Source: Geobacter sp. | GTDB taxonomy: Bacteria > Desulfobacterota > Desulfuromonadia > Geobacterales > Geobacteraceae | Assembly (NCBI GenBank): GCA_016177775.1 | Contig: JACOUQ010000006.1 | Span: 20,241-84,240 of the forward strand | Direction: 5' to 3' | Length of the DNA stretch: 64,000 nt | Part shown: in pieces, positions 52,390 through 61,607 of the stretch | Layout of the letters: every line of letters starts with the position of its first letter | Position numbering within the stretch: position 1 is the stretch's first letter | Notes under the pieces: model-generated | Seen by the model: only the letters and a program-made list of their open reading frames with translations | What the model was told of the DNA's origin: nothing | Database searches by the model: none | Made by a program: the position numbers and the translations under genes

Positions 52390-53859
52390 CTAAAATGTGA
52401 CAGAAGAATTATAAAACCTGTTTCCTATCCGCACCACCCTCAGAATGGTTTTCCCCTTTTTTCTGACATCCACATCCACCAGCACCGGCGCTGCCACACC
52501 TTCGTACGTCAGGACAAGCCTGTGTGGGCCGGAGGAAACAGGCGCCCGAAATATCTGGGCATTGTCCGGCAGAGTAAGCCAGCTGCGCAGATCGGCGTTT
52601 TCGCTCACGATATTCCAGATAGTGGAAGTCAACTCTCCCAGCGGGCCGAGGTCATTCTTCATCTTCGCCGTGGTGGCGGCCTTGGCCCCTCCCCTCAGTA
52701 TCTGGCGGAGCGTCATGGCAGGGACTTTCTCCTTGAGCGCCCTGACGGCAAGCGCCCGGACATCGCATATCGGCTCCGTCTCCCCCAGCATCGACTCGTA
52801 ATCGCTGATGGTCAGGCGGGCCGGAGAAGACCAGCCGACGTTGTAAATCGGGAATGCCACGGCAAAGAAGCCACCGCCGGGGACCGGGAGGGGAATCTTC
52901 ACCTCTTCCTTATGCGGCACCAGGCCGTCCTCGAACAGGACTATCAGTTCCCCGGCGTCTTTCGGAGGGGCGGCCGAAGTTGATCCGTACGCATCGAACC
53001 GTCTCCTCAGTTCCGCCAGCTCATCATCCATATGCAGCCTGCCGGCGAGACGCAGCACATCCTGCTGCAGATAGCGGTTCTCGGGGAAAATCTCCAGGGC
53101 CTTCTTGTAGTCGATATAGGCGTCGTTCGGCTCGCCGTTCAATTCATAAACGATTCCCGACAGGTAAAAAGTATAGGCATTCTGGAACGAGTTCTTGACC
53201 TTGCCGGCTACCTCGTCCAGTTGGGCATAATGCTGGTAAATCTGGGATGAGGCATCGGCAAACCGGCCTTCTGCCCCTCGATCCTCGGTCTCCTTCTGTA
53301 CCAGCTCCAAATCCGCCTCATGGCGCCTGAGGGATTCCTCCTGTTCGGCATTGGCCCGGCGGATTTCCACCCCGGCGCTCGAGAGGTCCTTCTTTTCAAG
53401 ATAGTTGATCGCCTGGTAATGGTGCAGGAATACCCGCTCGTAGCCATCCCCCTCATAAGGAATGGCATTGTCGTTGATCGCCACGGCAGCCGCCTGGGCG
53501 CCTATTTTCGACGCGCTGACAACCGCCCTGTTGTCCTTCGCGGTAATCGCCTCCATGCCTGCCCTGAAAGCTCCCAAGCTCACATCATACTGGCCGGTTA
53601 TCTGGGCGACCCTCCCCCGCTCCATCAGGTAGAGGATGGAATCGTTCCCCTGGCATTCGTACAGCAGTCGTTGAGTCAAATCTATGGGTCTCCCCACCTG
53701 GAGGTCGAGCAGCAGGGGCCTGATTTTCCCGGGATAGGGCTTGAATGTGGAGGTCGCAGAACAGCCACAGAGGAGCAGCAGGAGGGCTGATATGCAAAAC
53801 GCGGCCGATTGCCGATAAAATTCGGCGATATTGTCGCGCATTTCAAGGATTGACAGCAT
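52390..53859 (-). CDS. COG3014-type TPR lipoprotein
   Basis: A 489-aa lipoprotein with lipobox LLLLCGC. TPR-like helices occupy the first half (LERGRVAQITGQYDVSLGAF; IYFLSGIVYELNGEPNDAYI-like repeat). The second half contains FPIYNVGWSSPARLTISDY and a C-terminal beta domain (HRLVLTYEGVAAPVLVDVD). It commonly travels with LpoB/YcfL-like lipoproteins, so an envelope-biogenesis role is inferred. AGGAG lies six bases before the ATG at 53859; the longer frame upstream runs antisense-like through ubiD. Confidence 0.83.
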   Translation of the reverse strand: MLSILEMRDNIAEFYRQSAAFCISALLLLLCGCSATSTFKPYPGKIRPLLLDLQVGRPIDLTQRLLYECQGNDSILYLMERGRVAQITGQYDVSLGAFRAGMEAITAKDNRAVVSASKIGAQAAAVAINDNAIPYEGDGYERVFLHHYQAINYLEKKDLSSAGVEIRRANAEQEESLRRHEADLELVQKETEDRGAEGRFADASSQIYQHYAQLDEVAGKVKNSFQNAYTFYLSGIVYELNGEPNDAYIDYKKALEIFPENRYLQQDVLRLAGRLHMDDELAELRRRFDAYGSTSAAPPKDAGELIVLFEDGLVPHKEEVKIPLPVPGGGFFAVAFPIYNVGWSSPARLTISDYESMLGETEPICDVRALAVRALKEKVPAMTLRQILRGGAKAATTAKMKNDLGPLGELTSTIWNIVSENADLRSWLTLPDNAQIFRAPVSSGPHRLVLTYEGVAAPVLVDVDVRKKGKTILRVVRIGNRFYNSSVTF

Positions 53860-53873
53860 CCGACACTCCTGCC

Positions 53874-55712
53874 TCAGATAATTCCATGCAGCGGCCCGCC
53901 GGCCGCGCCCAGGGCATCCACGCGTCTTTCCACGGCAGGGTCGTCCACCAGCGGCGGGGCATGGTGGGGCTTTGTGCGGGCATCGATAATGAGCGGGCCC
54001 GAACATCCCCAATGCTTGCAGATGGTGGCGCTGCCGATGCCATAGATGTCGGTGGCCGGATTGGACCGGGTAAAGGTGACCCAGAGGAAGTTGTTGATAG
54101 TGCGGGCAACAAAGTCGCTGTCGTCCACCACAAGCACCAAAGGAAAACGGTTGATGGCATCCTGCGGGGCAAACGAGGCGGCAAATGCACTCAGGGCCGG
54201 ATCGTCGCATCCGCGCGCCGCGGTTGCGGCAGGGCCGCTTATCGCCAGAATACCCGGCAGGCATACCCGCGGGTCGCGAAAACCGTCGGGAAGACGGAGT
54301 TCGGCAGGGACCGTAGTGGGAAGATCGCTCCGTTTCGGTCCGGCAGCGGCAATGACCACCTTGGACCCCTTGTTCAGGGCAACGCCGGAGTAATCGAGGG
54401 TATCAATGGTTGTCTGCGTCTGGAAGTGGAGGTCGCGGCGCCAGTCGATCCGCTCCAGTACGTGGCGGAGAAAGGCCGGGATGTCATGGATGTCTGGAGG
54501 GGAATCCTCCCGCGCCGCAATGAAGAGATACTTGGCGAGCGACAACTGCCCCTGCCCCAGGATGGCGTTTGCCTGGGTGAGAAGCTCCATCGGTTCACGC
54601 TCTGCGGCATAGGGAAGATAGCGCTCCGAGCCTACGGCCAGTAGCAGCGGATGCACTCCGGCCGCGTCCACCGCATGCACACCTTGCACGCCATGAAGGA
54701 CCGTCGGGAGAAGCGGCCCGGTCAGCTCATGGATGAAGGCCCCGAAGGAAGTGTCCTCCTGCGGCGGCCGCCCTACGCTGGTGAAAGGCCAGATGGCGCC
54801 GTCGCGGTGATAGACCTTGTCCACCCGCAGTACCGGGAAGTCGTGGGCCAGGCTGTAATAGCCGAGATGGTCCCCAAACGGCCCCTCGGGCAGGGTCTTG
54901 GCCGGGTCGATTATGCCGGTTATGCAGAAATCGGCCTCGGCCGGCATGGGTAGACCGTCGCCAGCGGAAACCATGGGGAGCCGGTGCCCGGCCAGGAGGC
55001 CGGCGAAGGATAGCTCCGGCATCCCCTCGGGAAGTGGCATGACAGCCGCGACAGAAAGGGCCGGCGGCCCGCCGACAAAGATGTTGACCCGAAAAGGTAC
55101 CCCAGCCTCCAGGGCCTCGGCATGGTGCACACCGATCCCCCGGTGGATCTGGTAGTGCACCCCTATTTCCCGGTTAGGCTCATACTCCCCGCCGGAGAGC
55201 TGCACCCGGTACATCCCCAGGTTGGAATTACGGAAACCGGGACGCGCCACGCTTTCCGAGTAAACCTGGGGCAGGGTGATGAAGGCCCCGCCGTCCATGG
55301 GCCATGACTTGAGCTGGGGCAGCTGGTCGACAGTCGTGGTGTTCGCCAGGATCGGCCCGCGCGCAATCTTTCTCGGCAGCAGATGCACAGCCGCCGGAAT
55401 GAGCTTCAGCAGCGCAGACGGTTCCTTCATCAGCTCCGCCGGGTTCACCTTCAGCGCCACCAGCTTTTCTATGGCCGGCAACGTATCGCGGAAAAGGAAG
55501 CGGGTACGCTCCAGCGTGCCGAACAGGTTCCCCAGCATCGGGAAGCGGCACCCCTTCACATTGGTGAAGAGAAGCGCCGGCCCACCAGCGGCATAGACCC
55601 GTCGCTGGATCGCCCCTGCTTCCAGGTTCGGATCGACCTCGACCGCAATGCGGACCAGTTGGCCCGTACTTTCAAGGTCTGCGACGCACTCCCGCAGATT
55701 CCGGTATCCCAT
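53874..55712 (-). CDS. UbiD-family prenyl-FMN-dependent decarboxylase
   Basis: A 612-aa UbiD-type (de)carboxylase. Signatures seen are NSNLGMYRVQLSGG, HYQIHRGIGVHHAEA, GPFGDHLGYYS and KVYHRDGAIWPFTSVGRPPQ. It is longer than classical UbiD (about 490 aa), with an added C-terminal domain similar to menaquinone-futalosine or aromatic-acid decarboxylase members. The substrate cannot be told. The ATG at 55712 has GGGAG upstream. It sits first on the strand before the lipoprotein genes. Confidence 0.88.
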   Translation of the reverse strand: MGYRNLRECVADLESTGQLVRIAVEVDPNLEAGAIQRRVYAAGGPALLFTNVKGCRFPMLGNLFGTLERTRFLFRDTLPAIEKLVALKVNPAELMKEPSALLKLIPAAVHLLPRKIARGPILANTTTVDQLPQLKSWPMDGGAFITLPQVYSESVARPGFRNSNLGMYRVQLSGGEYEPNREIGVHYQIHRGIGVHHAEALEAGVPFRVNIFVGGPPALSVAAVMPLPEGMPELSFAGLLAGHRLPMVSAGDGLPMPAEADFCITGIIDPAKTLPEGPFGDHLGYYSLAHDFPVLRVDKVYHRDGAIWPFTSVGRPPQEDTSFGAFIHELTGPLLPTVLHGVQGVHAVDAAGVHPLLLAVGSERYLPYAAEREPMELLTQANAILGQGQLSLAKYLFIAAREDSPPDIHDIPAFLRHVLERIDWRRDLHFQTQTTIDTLDYSGVALNKGSKVVIAAAGPKRSDLPTTVPAELRLPDGFRDPRVCLPGILAISGPAATAARGCDDPALSAFAASFAPQDAINRFPLVLVVDDSDFVARTINNFLWVTFTRSNPATDIYGIGSATICKHWGCSGPLIIDARTKPHHAPPLVDDPAVERRVDALGAAGGPLHGII

Positions 55713-56240
55713 CACATCTCCCGTTCTCCAGTTAATCGGACGCCATCATCGCGCGCCTCTCTTATTAATGTACCGCATCCCCCCAAGTCAACTAAAAAGC
55801 TCTCCCTTTCTTGCCTGTAACAGATTACACGGGTATCCGACCAGCTTGCTAAGCATTAATCTTTGTACATATTCAGTTTTCACGACTAGAGAGGTATGGC
55901 TTTTGCGTTAATGCACGGAATGGATTACAAGCAGAAGTCGAGCAAATCAAGTAACTCTCGATTATCGAACAGCATTTTTGAGCATCATCACGAGTTTCGG
56001 AGAATCCCAGCCTAAGTTATTTTGCGGGGCTAAATCTGAATTTAGCGAGAAAATGCAAGCACGCACTTAATGTTTATCGTAACACTCTCAAGTCTTACCG
56101 CAGTTGAAATATTCCGATTTTGTGCAAAGCTGTTAGAAGTTCCCAATTTTAACTCCCCCAAAAGGAGGTGGGACGGTATTTCCAAGGCAGTAAGTTTCAT
56201 CGCGTGAACTGCAATTATCAAGAAAATGGAGGTTCATTCA
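55713..56240. other. 528-bp intergenic region upstream of the cytochrome gene
   Basis: AT-rich divergent region without a credible gene. It should hold the ubiD promoter on the minus strand and the cytochrome promoter on the plus strand. I see a weak sigma-54-like GG-N10-GC at about 55891-55904 and small inverted repeats near 56150-56175 and 56190-56215. No match to the GEMM riboswitch core that precedes some Geobacter cytochrome genes was found. Confidence 0.35.
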
Positions 56241-57155
56241 ATGGACAAAAAAGCCAACAAAATGCTTCTGCTGTCCACCCTTGCCTGCACAATGCTGCTG
56301 GTAACGGGGATCTTCTCCCTTGCCGCCGGCGAGGTGGGTTATGTGGGAAGCGAAAAATGCAAAGAGTGTCATGAGGAGATAGCGGCCTCGCACGCCAAGT
56401 CCTTCCACGCCAAGGCCTGGACCGGCAAGGGGGAAGGATACGGCTGCGAGTCATGCCACGGCCCTGCCGGCGATCATGTCAACAACCCGTCAAGGGAAAC
56501 CATAATCAGCTTCGGCAAGGAGTCGAAGCAAACCGCCGGGGAGAAAAGCGCAAGGTGCCTTTCCTGCCACAGTGCCACACCGTCCGTGAGCTTCTGGGAC
56601 ATGGGCAGACACAAGCGGGAAGACGTCGACTGTTCGCGTTGCCACAGCATACACAAGCAGAGCCGTCCCGAGGTAAGCGAACCCGAAACCTGCTTCTTGT
56701 GTCACAAGGACATCAAGCGCGACGCCAATAGACAGTCACATCATCCAATCATCGAAGGAAAGGTCAAATGCAGCGACTGCCACAACCCCCACGGTACCCT
56801 TTCCCACGGGATGATCAAGGCCGAAAACATCAACCAGCTCTGCTACAAATGCCATCCCGACAAGCGCGGCCCGTTTATCTGGGAGCACCCGCCCGTCGAG
56901 GAGAACTGCCTCACCTGCCATACCCCTCACGGCGCCAAGTCATCGAAACTTCTGATACAGAAACGCCCCAACCTGTGCGAGAACTGCCATAACGGCAGGC
57001 ACCCCGGAACGCCGTACGATGCAACCGCCGGTTTTAACGGTTCGGCATCGCCCTCGACGAAGCTTAAGTTCGTCGGCAGGTCGTGTCTGAACTGCCACAA
57101 CCAGATCCATGGGAGCAACGCACCCGGCAGCGCCGGCAAGTCATTCACACGATAA
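56241..57155 (+). CDS. Decaheme c-type cytochrome (MtrA/DmsE-like)
   Basis: A 304-aa periplasmic cytochrome with a signal peptide (LLLSTLACTMLLVTGIFSLAAG) and exactly ten CxxCH motifs: CKECH, CESCH, CLSCH, CSRCH, CFLCH, CSDCH, CYKCH, CLTCH, CENCH and CLNCH. Size and heme number match MtrA/DmsE. With the adjacent MtrB-type porin it should form a trans-outer-membrane electron conduit. GGAGG sets the ATG at 56241 rather than an in-frame ATG at 56226. Confidence 0.93.
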   Translation: MDKKANKMLLLSTLACTMLLVTGIFSLAAGEVGYVGSEKCKECHEEIAASHAKSFHAKAWTGKGEGYGCESCHGPAGDHVNNPSRETIISFGKESKQTAGEKSARCLSCHSATPSVSFWDMGRHKREDVDCSRCHSIHKQSRPEVSEPETCFLCHKDIKRDANRQSHHPIIEGKVKCSDCHNPHGTLSHGMIKAENINQLCYKCHPDKRGPFIWEHPPVEENCLTCHTPHGAKSSKLLIQKRPNLCENCHNGRHPGTPYDATAGFNGSASPSTKLKFVGRSCLNCHNQIHGSNAPGSAGKSFTR

Positions 57156-57167
57156 GGGAGGGACGCC

Positions 57168-59186
57168 ATGAGAATAAAAACTCTTACAATCTGTGCCGCC
57201 CTCGCCATAGCGGCAGCGGCAGCAGCATACGGAGCTGAATCGGATGTTTCGGGGAACATAACTCTCGGCGGAAGACTGGTGGCAGGAGAAAACCAGAGCG
57301 CCAAATTTCGTGAATACCGGGACCTCGATGACGGCATCTTCGGCAGTTTCTTGCTCAACACTTACAAGGATGGATACTTCCTCAGCCTGAAGGGTGAAAA
57401 TGTGGGCCTCACCGATGAGCATGTCGGGCTCGACGACCAGTCATACAAGCTCAAGGGGGGGAAGTTCGGGAGTTTCAAGTATTCCCTTTTCTACGACGAG
57501 ACACCCCATAACCTCTCTTTCCATAACAGGACCTTCTTTACCGGCGTGGGGACCAACAACCTTACCGGGGTTTTCAACGCAAACCCGGATACCTGGGCCT
57601 CCCGGTTCGATTACACGATCCAGCGGAGAGATTACGGCGGGGGGATCGAGCTTTCGCTTAATACTCCATTCTACTTCTCCGCAAAGTTCGTAGAGCAGGA
57701 CGCCAAGGGCCTCAAGCCCCTCGGTGCGACGACGGCTGCTACTGGCGGGCCTTTCTATGAGATGCCGGAACCGGTTGATTACAAGACAAACAACCTGTTT
57801 TTCGATACCGGCTACCGCTCCACAAACCTGGTAGCCTCCCTCGACGGCATGCTGAGCACCTTCAGGAACAAGAATGACTACCTTACCTGGCAGGATCCGA
57901 CCCCGCCGAACGGTGTCAACTCCCTCCCACCAGACAACGATTACTGGAAGGTCGGCGGCCAGGCAGCCATAAAGCTCCCCCTCTCATCGACCCTTGCCTT
58001 GCGGGGAAGCTTCGCGAAGCTGGAGAGCGAGCCCAACCTTCTGACCACCGATAAATACAAGGGGGATGTCACCTATACCTCCACGTCGGCAGCGTTGACC
58101 TCTAATCCGATCAAGCCTCTGGACACGAAGATTTTTCTCAGTTATCTGAGGAAAGATAATGCTTCCAACACCTTTACATTCGGTGGGGCAGAAACAGAGG
58201 TGTTCCACTACAAGAAGCTGAACGGCGGGCTGGACATCGGATACAGACTCCCGCTTGACACCAGGGCCAATACCGGATACGAGTACCTGAAAGTGGACCG
58301 CAACCGCCAGGATGCCACCACCACAGAGGACCATATCGTCTATGCACAGTTAAAGAACGACTACTTCGATATGGTGACCGCCAAAGTCCGCTACCAGTAC
58401 CTGAACAGGGGGGCGGAGTTCGACAAGGGGACTGTCGGCACCGGCACTAATACGGCGACCCTGGGTCGTTTCGAGCGGCGCTTCGACGCGACCGACAAGA
58501 CCCAGCATGCTGTCAAGGCAGGCGTGGATCTCACCCCCATGGAGCACCTTGAGTTTGGAATCGAGTATGCTTACAAGGTCGATGATTACGACGTGGACCG
58601 GACAAAGCTGGGGCGTGCCTTGGTGAAACGCCATGAAGTGCTGTTTGACGCGGCCTATGAGCTTCCGGGAGTATTCAAGGTGAGCGGCTATTTCGACTAC
58701 GAGAAGATGAAAGACGAGTCGAACCATAGGTACTTCCAATCGGGTGGCGTAGGCGCTAATCCCGATCCCGGTTCCGGCGTGAACGTAGCCACCAGCTATA
58801 ACTGGACGGCCACCCTGAATGACGAGAACATCGGTTACGGCGCGGCGGTCGAGGTGCCGATCATCAAGGACAGGCTCGATTTCATCGCCTCCTGGGACTA
58901 TGCGGAGGCTGACGGTGCCGTGGAATTCGTCACCTTCGGACCTTCGTTGCAAGACATCCCTGCCTATGATGATTACGTGAAGAAGACCCTCAATGCCAAA
59001 GCGGTTTACAAGATGACCAGGGCACTGACCCTGACGGCGGGATACCTCTATGAAAACTACGAATACATCGATCAGGAGTTGCAGAATTACCAGTTCGTCC
59101 TGGGCACCAATGCCTTCAGCGGCGCCTACGCCGACCACGACTACGAGGCCCACGTGGGCTACCTGATGGCCACTTACCGTTTCTGA
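57168..59186 (+). CDS. MtrB/PioB-family outer-membrane porin
   Basis: A 672-aa protein with a signal peptide (TICAALAIAAAAAAYG) and a long run of amphipathic beta strands rich in alternate aromatic residues, ending in MATYRF with the terminal Phe typical of outer-membrane barrels. Length and SGNITLGGRLV, RDLDDGIFG, GFxSxxYxL-like patterns match MtrB/PioB, which sheathes the decaheme cytochrome. The N-terminal CxxC of Shewanella MtrB is absent. It lies 12 bases after the cytochrome gene. No outer MtrC-like cytochrome is present here. Confidence 0.88.
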   Translation: MRIKTLTICAALAIAAAAAAYGAESDVSGNITLGGRLVAGENQSAKFREYRDLDDGIFGSFLLNTYKDGYFLSLKGENVGLTDEHVGLDDQSYKLKGGKFGSFKYSLFYDETPHNLSFHNRTFFTGVGTNNLTGVFNANPDTWASRFDYTIQRRDYGGGIELSLNTPFYFSAKFVEQDAKGLKPLGATTAATGGPFYEMPEPVDYKTNNLFFDTGYRSTNLVASLDGMLSTFRNKNDYLTWQDPTPPNGVNSLPPDNDYWKVGGQAAIKLPLSSTLALRGSFAKLESEPNLLTTDKYKGDVTYTSTSAALTSNPIKPLDTKIFLSYLRKDNASNTFTFGGAETEVFHYKKLNGGLDIGYRLPLDTRANTGYEYLKVDRNRQDATTTEDHIVYAQLKNDYFDMVTAKVRYQYLNRGAEFDKGTVGTGTNTATLGRFERRFDATDKTQHAVKAGVDLTPMEHLEFGIEYAYKVDDYDVDRTKLGRALVKRHEVLFDAAYELPGVFKVSGYFDYEKMKDESNHRYFQSGGVGANPDPGSGVNVATSYNWTATLNDENIGYGAAVEVPIIKDRLDFIASWDYAEADGAVEFVTFGPSLQDIPAYDDYVKKTLNAKAVYKMTRALTLTAGYLYENYEYIDQELQNYQFVLGTNAFSGAYADHDYEAHVGYLMATYRF

Positions 59187-59237
59187 TCTTTCCTTCCGGT
59201 TGATGCAATGCACGGGGCGGCGTTGGCCGCCCCTATT

Positions 59238-61124
59238 TTATTGTCGCAAAGCCTCCAACTCCTCCCACCTTCTGTAAGCCTCGACCAGTTCAGCTTCAAG
59301 CTCAGCAAGACGCGCATTGATACCGGCCACATCCGCCCCGGCGGTTCGGTAGAATTCCGGATCGGCCACGGTCCGGTGCAGTTCCTCCTGCTCACCCTCC
59401 AGTCCGGCAATACGGTCAGGCAGAGCCTCCAGTTCCCGTTCCTCCTTGAAGGAGAGCTTCCGGGGCCGCTCGGTCTGGCTGCGCGGCTTTTCCTGCTTCT
59501 GGGAAACTTGCGCCGAAGCCGGCGCAGGGGGCCGGTACTGACTGAGCCAGTCATCATATCCCCCCACGTATTCCCGCACCGCACCCTCACCCTCGAATAC
59601 CAGGGTGCTGGTCGCCACGTTGTTCAGGAACTCCCGGTCGTGGCTCACCAGAAGGAGTGTCCCGGAATAATCCGCAAGAAGCTCTTCGAGAAGATCAAGC
59701 GTCTCGGCGTCCAGGTCGTTGGTCGGCTCGTCCATGACCAGGACGTTGGATGGCTTGGCAAAGAGCTTTGCCAGGAGGAGGCGGTTTCTCTCCCCGCCGG
59801 AGAGGATTCGGACCGGGCTCCTGGCGCGGTCAGGGGTGAAGAGGAAATCCTGGAGATAACCGATGACGTGGCGCGGCTTGCCATTGATGGTAATGGTGTC
59901 GTTCCCCTCCCCCACGTTCTCCTGAACACTCTTCTCCAGGTCGAGCTGTTCGCGCATCTGGTCGAAGTAGATCACCTCCTGGCGAGTGCCAAGGCGCACC
60001 ACACCATCCTTCGGAGATATTTCACCCAGGAGGAGGCGGAGCAAGGTGGTCTTCCCCGCGCCGTTGGGGCCGATGATGCCGACCCGGTCCCCCCGCATGA
60101 TCGTTGTGGTCAGATTCTTGATAATGGTGCGGCCAGCCCAGTCAAAGGAGACCCCTTCGGCCTCCACCACAAGGTGACCTGAACGCTCGGCCTCCTGGAG
60201 CTGCATCTTCACGCTCCCTACCCTCTCCTGCCGCGCCCGGTGCTCCTCGCGCATCTTCTTCAGCGCCCGCACGCGCCCTTCGTTTCGCGTCCTGCGCGCC
60301 TTTATCCCCTGCCGCACCCAAACCTCCTCCTGGGCGAGCTTCTTGTCGAAAAGGGCCCGGCGTGTTGCTTCCGCCTCAAGAAGCTCCTCCCGCCGGGATA
60401 CGAATTCATCGTAGCCGCACGAAAAGGCGTAGAGGTTCCCCCGGTCAAGCTCGGCGACGCGGTTGGCGAGGCGCCGCGCAAAGGCCCGGTCGTGGGTGAC
60501 GAAGATGAGGGTCTTTACCTCCCTGAGGAGGAACTCCTCCAGCCAGAGTATGGTATCGATGTCCAGATGATTGGTCGGCTCGTCGAGCATGAGGATATCG
60601 GGTGCCGCTGCCAGGGCTCGCGCCAGCAGCACCCTGCGCTTGGTGCCGCCGGAAAGGGTGGCGAACTCCGCCTCCGGGTCAAGCGAAAGTCGGCCCAGAA
60701 GCTGCTCCACCTCCTGGTGCAAGTGCCACCCCCCTGCGGCTTCCAGTTCCTTCTGTAGGGTCTCCAGGCGCGAGAGCAACTTATCTCCCCCCTCCAGGGC
60801 CAGGCGATGGCTGATGTCGTGGTACTCGGCCAGAAGCGCGGCGGCATTCCCCATCCCGGCCGCCACCACGTCGAAAACCGTGCCGGCCACTCCCTGCGGG
60901 ACGTCCTGGGAAACGAGCGCCACCCGCAGCCCCTGTTGCCGCATGATCTCCCCGCCGTCGAGAGGGATCTCCCCGCCGATCAGCTTCATGAGAGTCGATT
61001 TCCCCATGCCATTCCGCCCCATGAGACAGAGCCGGTCCCCCGGCTCCACCTGGAGGTTTACCCCGTCCAGAAGCAGTGGCCCGCCGAAGGCGAGACTTAC
61101 GTTGCGAAGTGTGATAAGAGCCAC
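59238..61124 (-). CDS. ABC-F family ATPase (Uup-like)
   Basis: A 628-aa duplicated ABC ATPase without membrane domains. Walker A motifs are GRNGMGKST and GPNGAGKTT, the signatures LSGGTKRRV and LSGGERNRL, and two [16 protein letters not shown] Walker B motifs. A linker with many Arg residues and a coiled-coil C-terminal tail ([20 protein letters not shown]) point to Uup, which acts on ribosomes or DNA intermediates. The GTG at 61124 follows AGGGG; the ATG at 61151 has no ribosome binding site. Confidence 0.9.
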   Translation of the reverse strand: MALITLRNVSLAFGGPLLLDGVNLQVEPGDRLCLMGRNGMGKSTLMKLIGGEIPLDGGEIMRQQGLRVALVSQDVPQGVAGTVFDVVAAGMGNAAALLAEYHDISHRLALEGGDKLLSRLETLQKELEAAGGWHLHQEVEQLLGRLSLDPEAEFATLSGGTKRRVLLARALAAAPDILMLDEPTNHLDIDTILWLEEFLLREVKTLIFVTHDRAFARRLANRVAELDRGNLYAFSCGYDEFVSRREELLEAEATRRALFDKKLAQEEVWVRQGIKARRTRNEGRVRALKKMREEHRARQERVGSVKMQLQEAERSGHLVVEAEGVSFDWAGRTIIKNLTTTIMRGDRVGIIGPNGAGKTTLLRLLLGEISPKDGVVRLGTRQEVIYFDQMREQLDLEKSVQENVGEGNDTITINGKPRHVIGYLQDFLFTPDRARSPVRILSGGERNRLLLAKLFAKPSNVLVMDEPTNDLDAETLDLLEELLADYSGTLLLVSHDREFLNNVATSTLVFEGEGAVREYVGGYDDWLSQYRPPAPASAQVSQKQEKPRSQTERPRKLSFKEERELEALPDRIAGLEGEQEELHRTVADPEFYRTAGADVAGINARLAELEAELVEAYRRWEELEALRQ

Positions 61125-61210
61125 AGATAACCCCTTTTGCGTTAAATACAACCTTCAATATACCTATTCCATGCCCCTTTGGGCAACGAAAATCCCGGCA
61201 TCACTTTTCC

Positions 61211-61240
61211 TTGACAGTGCATGGAGCTGGAAGGTATGTT
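61211..61240 (+). promoter_or_regulatory. Candidate promoter of cowN
   Basis: TTGACA (61211-61216), 18-base spacer, TATGTT (61235-61240). About 40 bases before the cowN ATG. No NifA-type TGT-N10-ACA site was noted upstream. Confidence 0.45.
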
Positions 61241-61281
61241 TCGTGGGCAATCAGCGCAAAGAGAAAGGACAGATACAACAG

Positions 61282-61602
61282 ATGTCGACAGGCATGAATG
61301 GTGTGACACTCGCGAAAACTGACCGCTACGTGACCTTCAAAGGGATCGATGGCGACGGCAATGCTCAGCTGGTGGTGGCTATGCTGCGCCGATATATCGA
61401 CGACCCGGCATTCGCAAACCCCTTCTGGGATAAATTCAAGGAAAAACTCGCCATGGCCGCGCCGGAAGCAAACAATGGCCGCCTGCTCGACGAGCTGTTC
61501 CTTGTCCATTCCTACATAAACAACATCAGGGAACTGTTCGAAGAGCACGATGACCAGGAAGCGCTCGACCTGCTTCACCAGGTGGAGCTGGAATCCTGCT
61601 GA
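61282..61602 (+). CDS. cowN: CowN nitrogenase-protection protein
   Basis: A 106-aa protein with the CowN pattern [30 protein letters not shown] and [20 protein letters not shown]. CowN sustains nitrogenase activity in the presence of carbon monoxide. Nif genes are not in this window, so it implies nitrogen fixation elsewhere in the genome. The frame is open far upstream, but the family start is the ATG at 61282. Confidence 0.9.
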   Translation: MSTGMNGVTLAKTDRYVTFKGIDGDGNAQLVVAMLRRYIDDPAFANPFWDKFKEKLAMAAPEANNGRLLDELFLVHSYINNIRELFEEHDDQEALDLLHQVELESC

Positions 61603-61607
61603 CCGCG

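Noticed and set aside
55891..55904. Sigma-54 promoter (GG-N10-GC) before the cytochrome
   Set aside because: Only the invariant GG/GC spacing fits; the surrounding bases do not match TGGCAC and TTGC well enough, and it lies 340 bases upstream.
55713..56240. GEMM-type (c-di-GMP/cGAMP) riboswitch upstream of the decaheme cytochrome
   Set aside because: I looked for the conserved core and tetraloop-receptor elements and did not find them; only small unrelated hairpins are seen.
61125..61281. NifA upstream activating site before cowN
   Set aside because: No TGT-N10-ACA was recognised; a sigma-70-like TTGACA is present instead.
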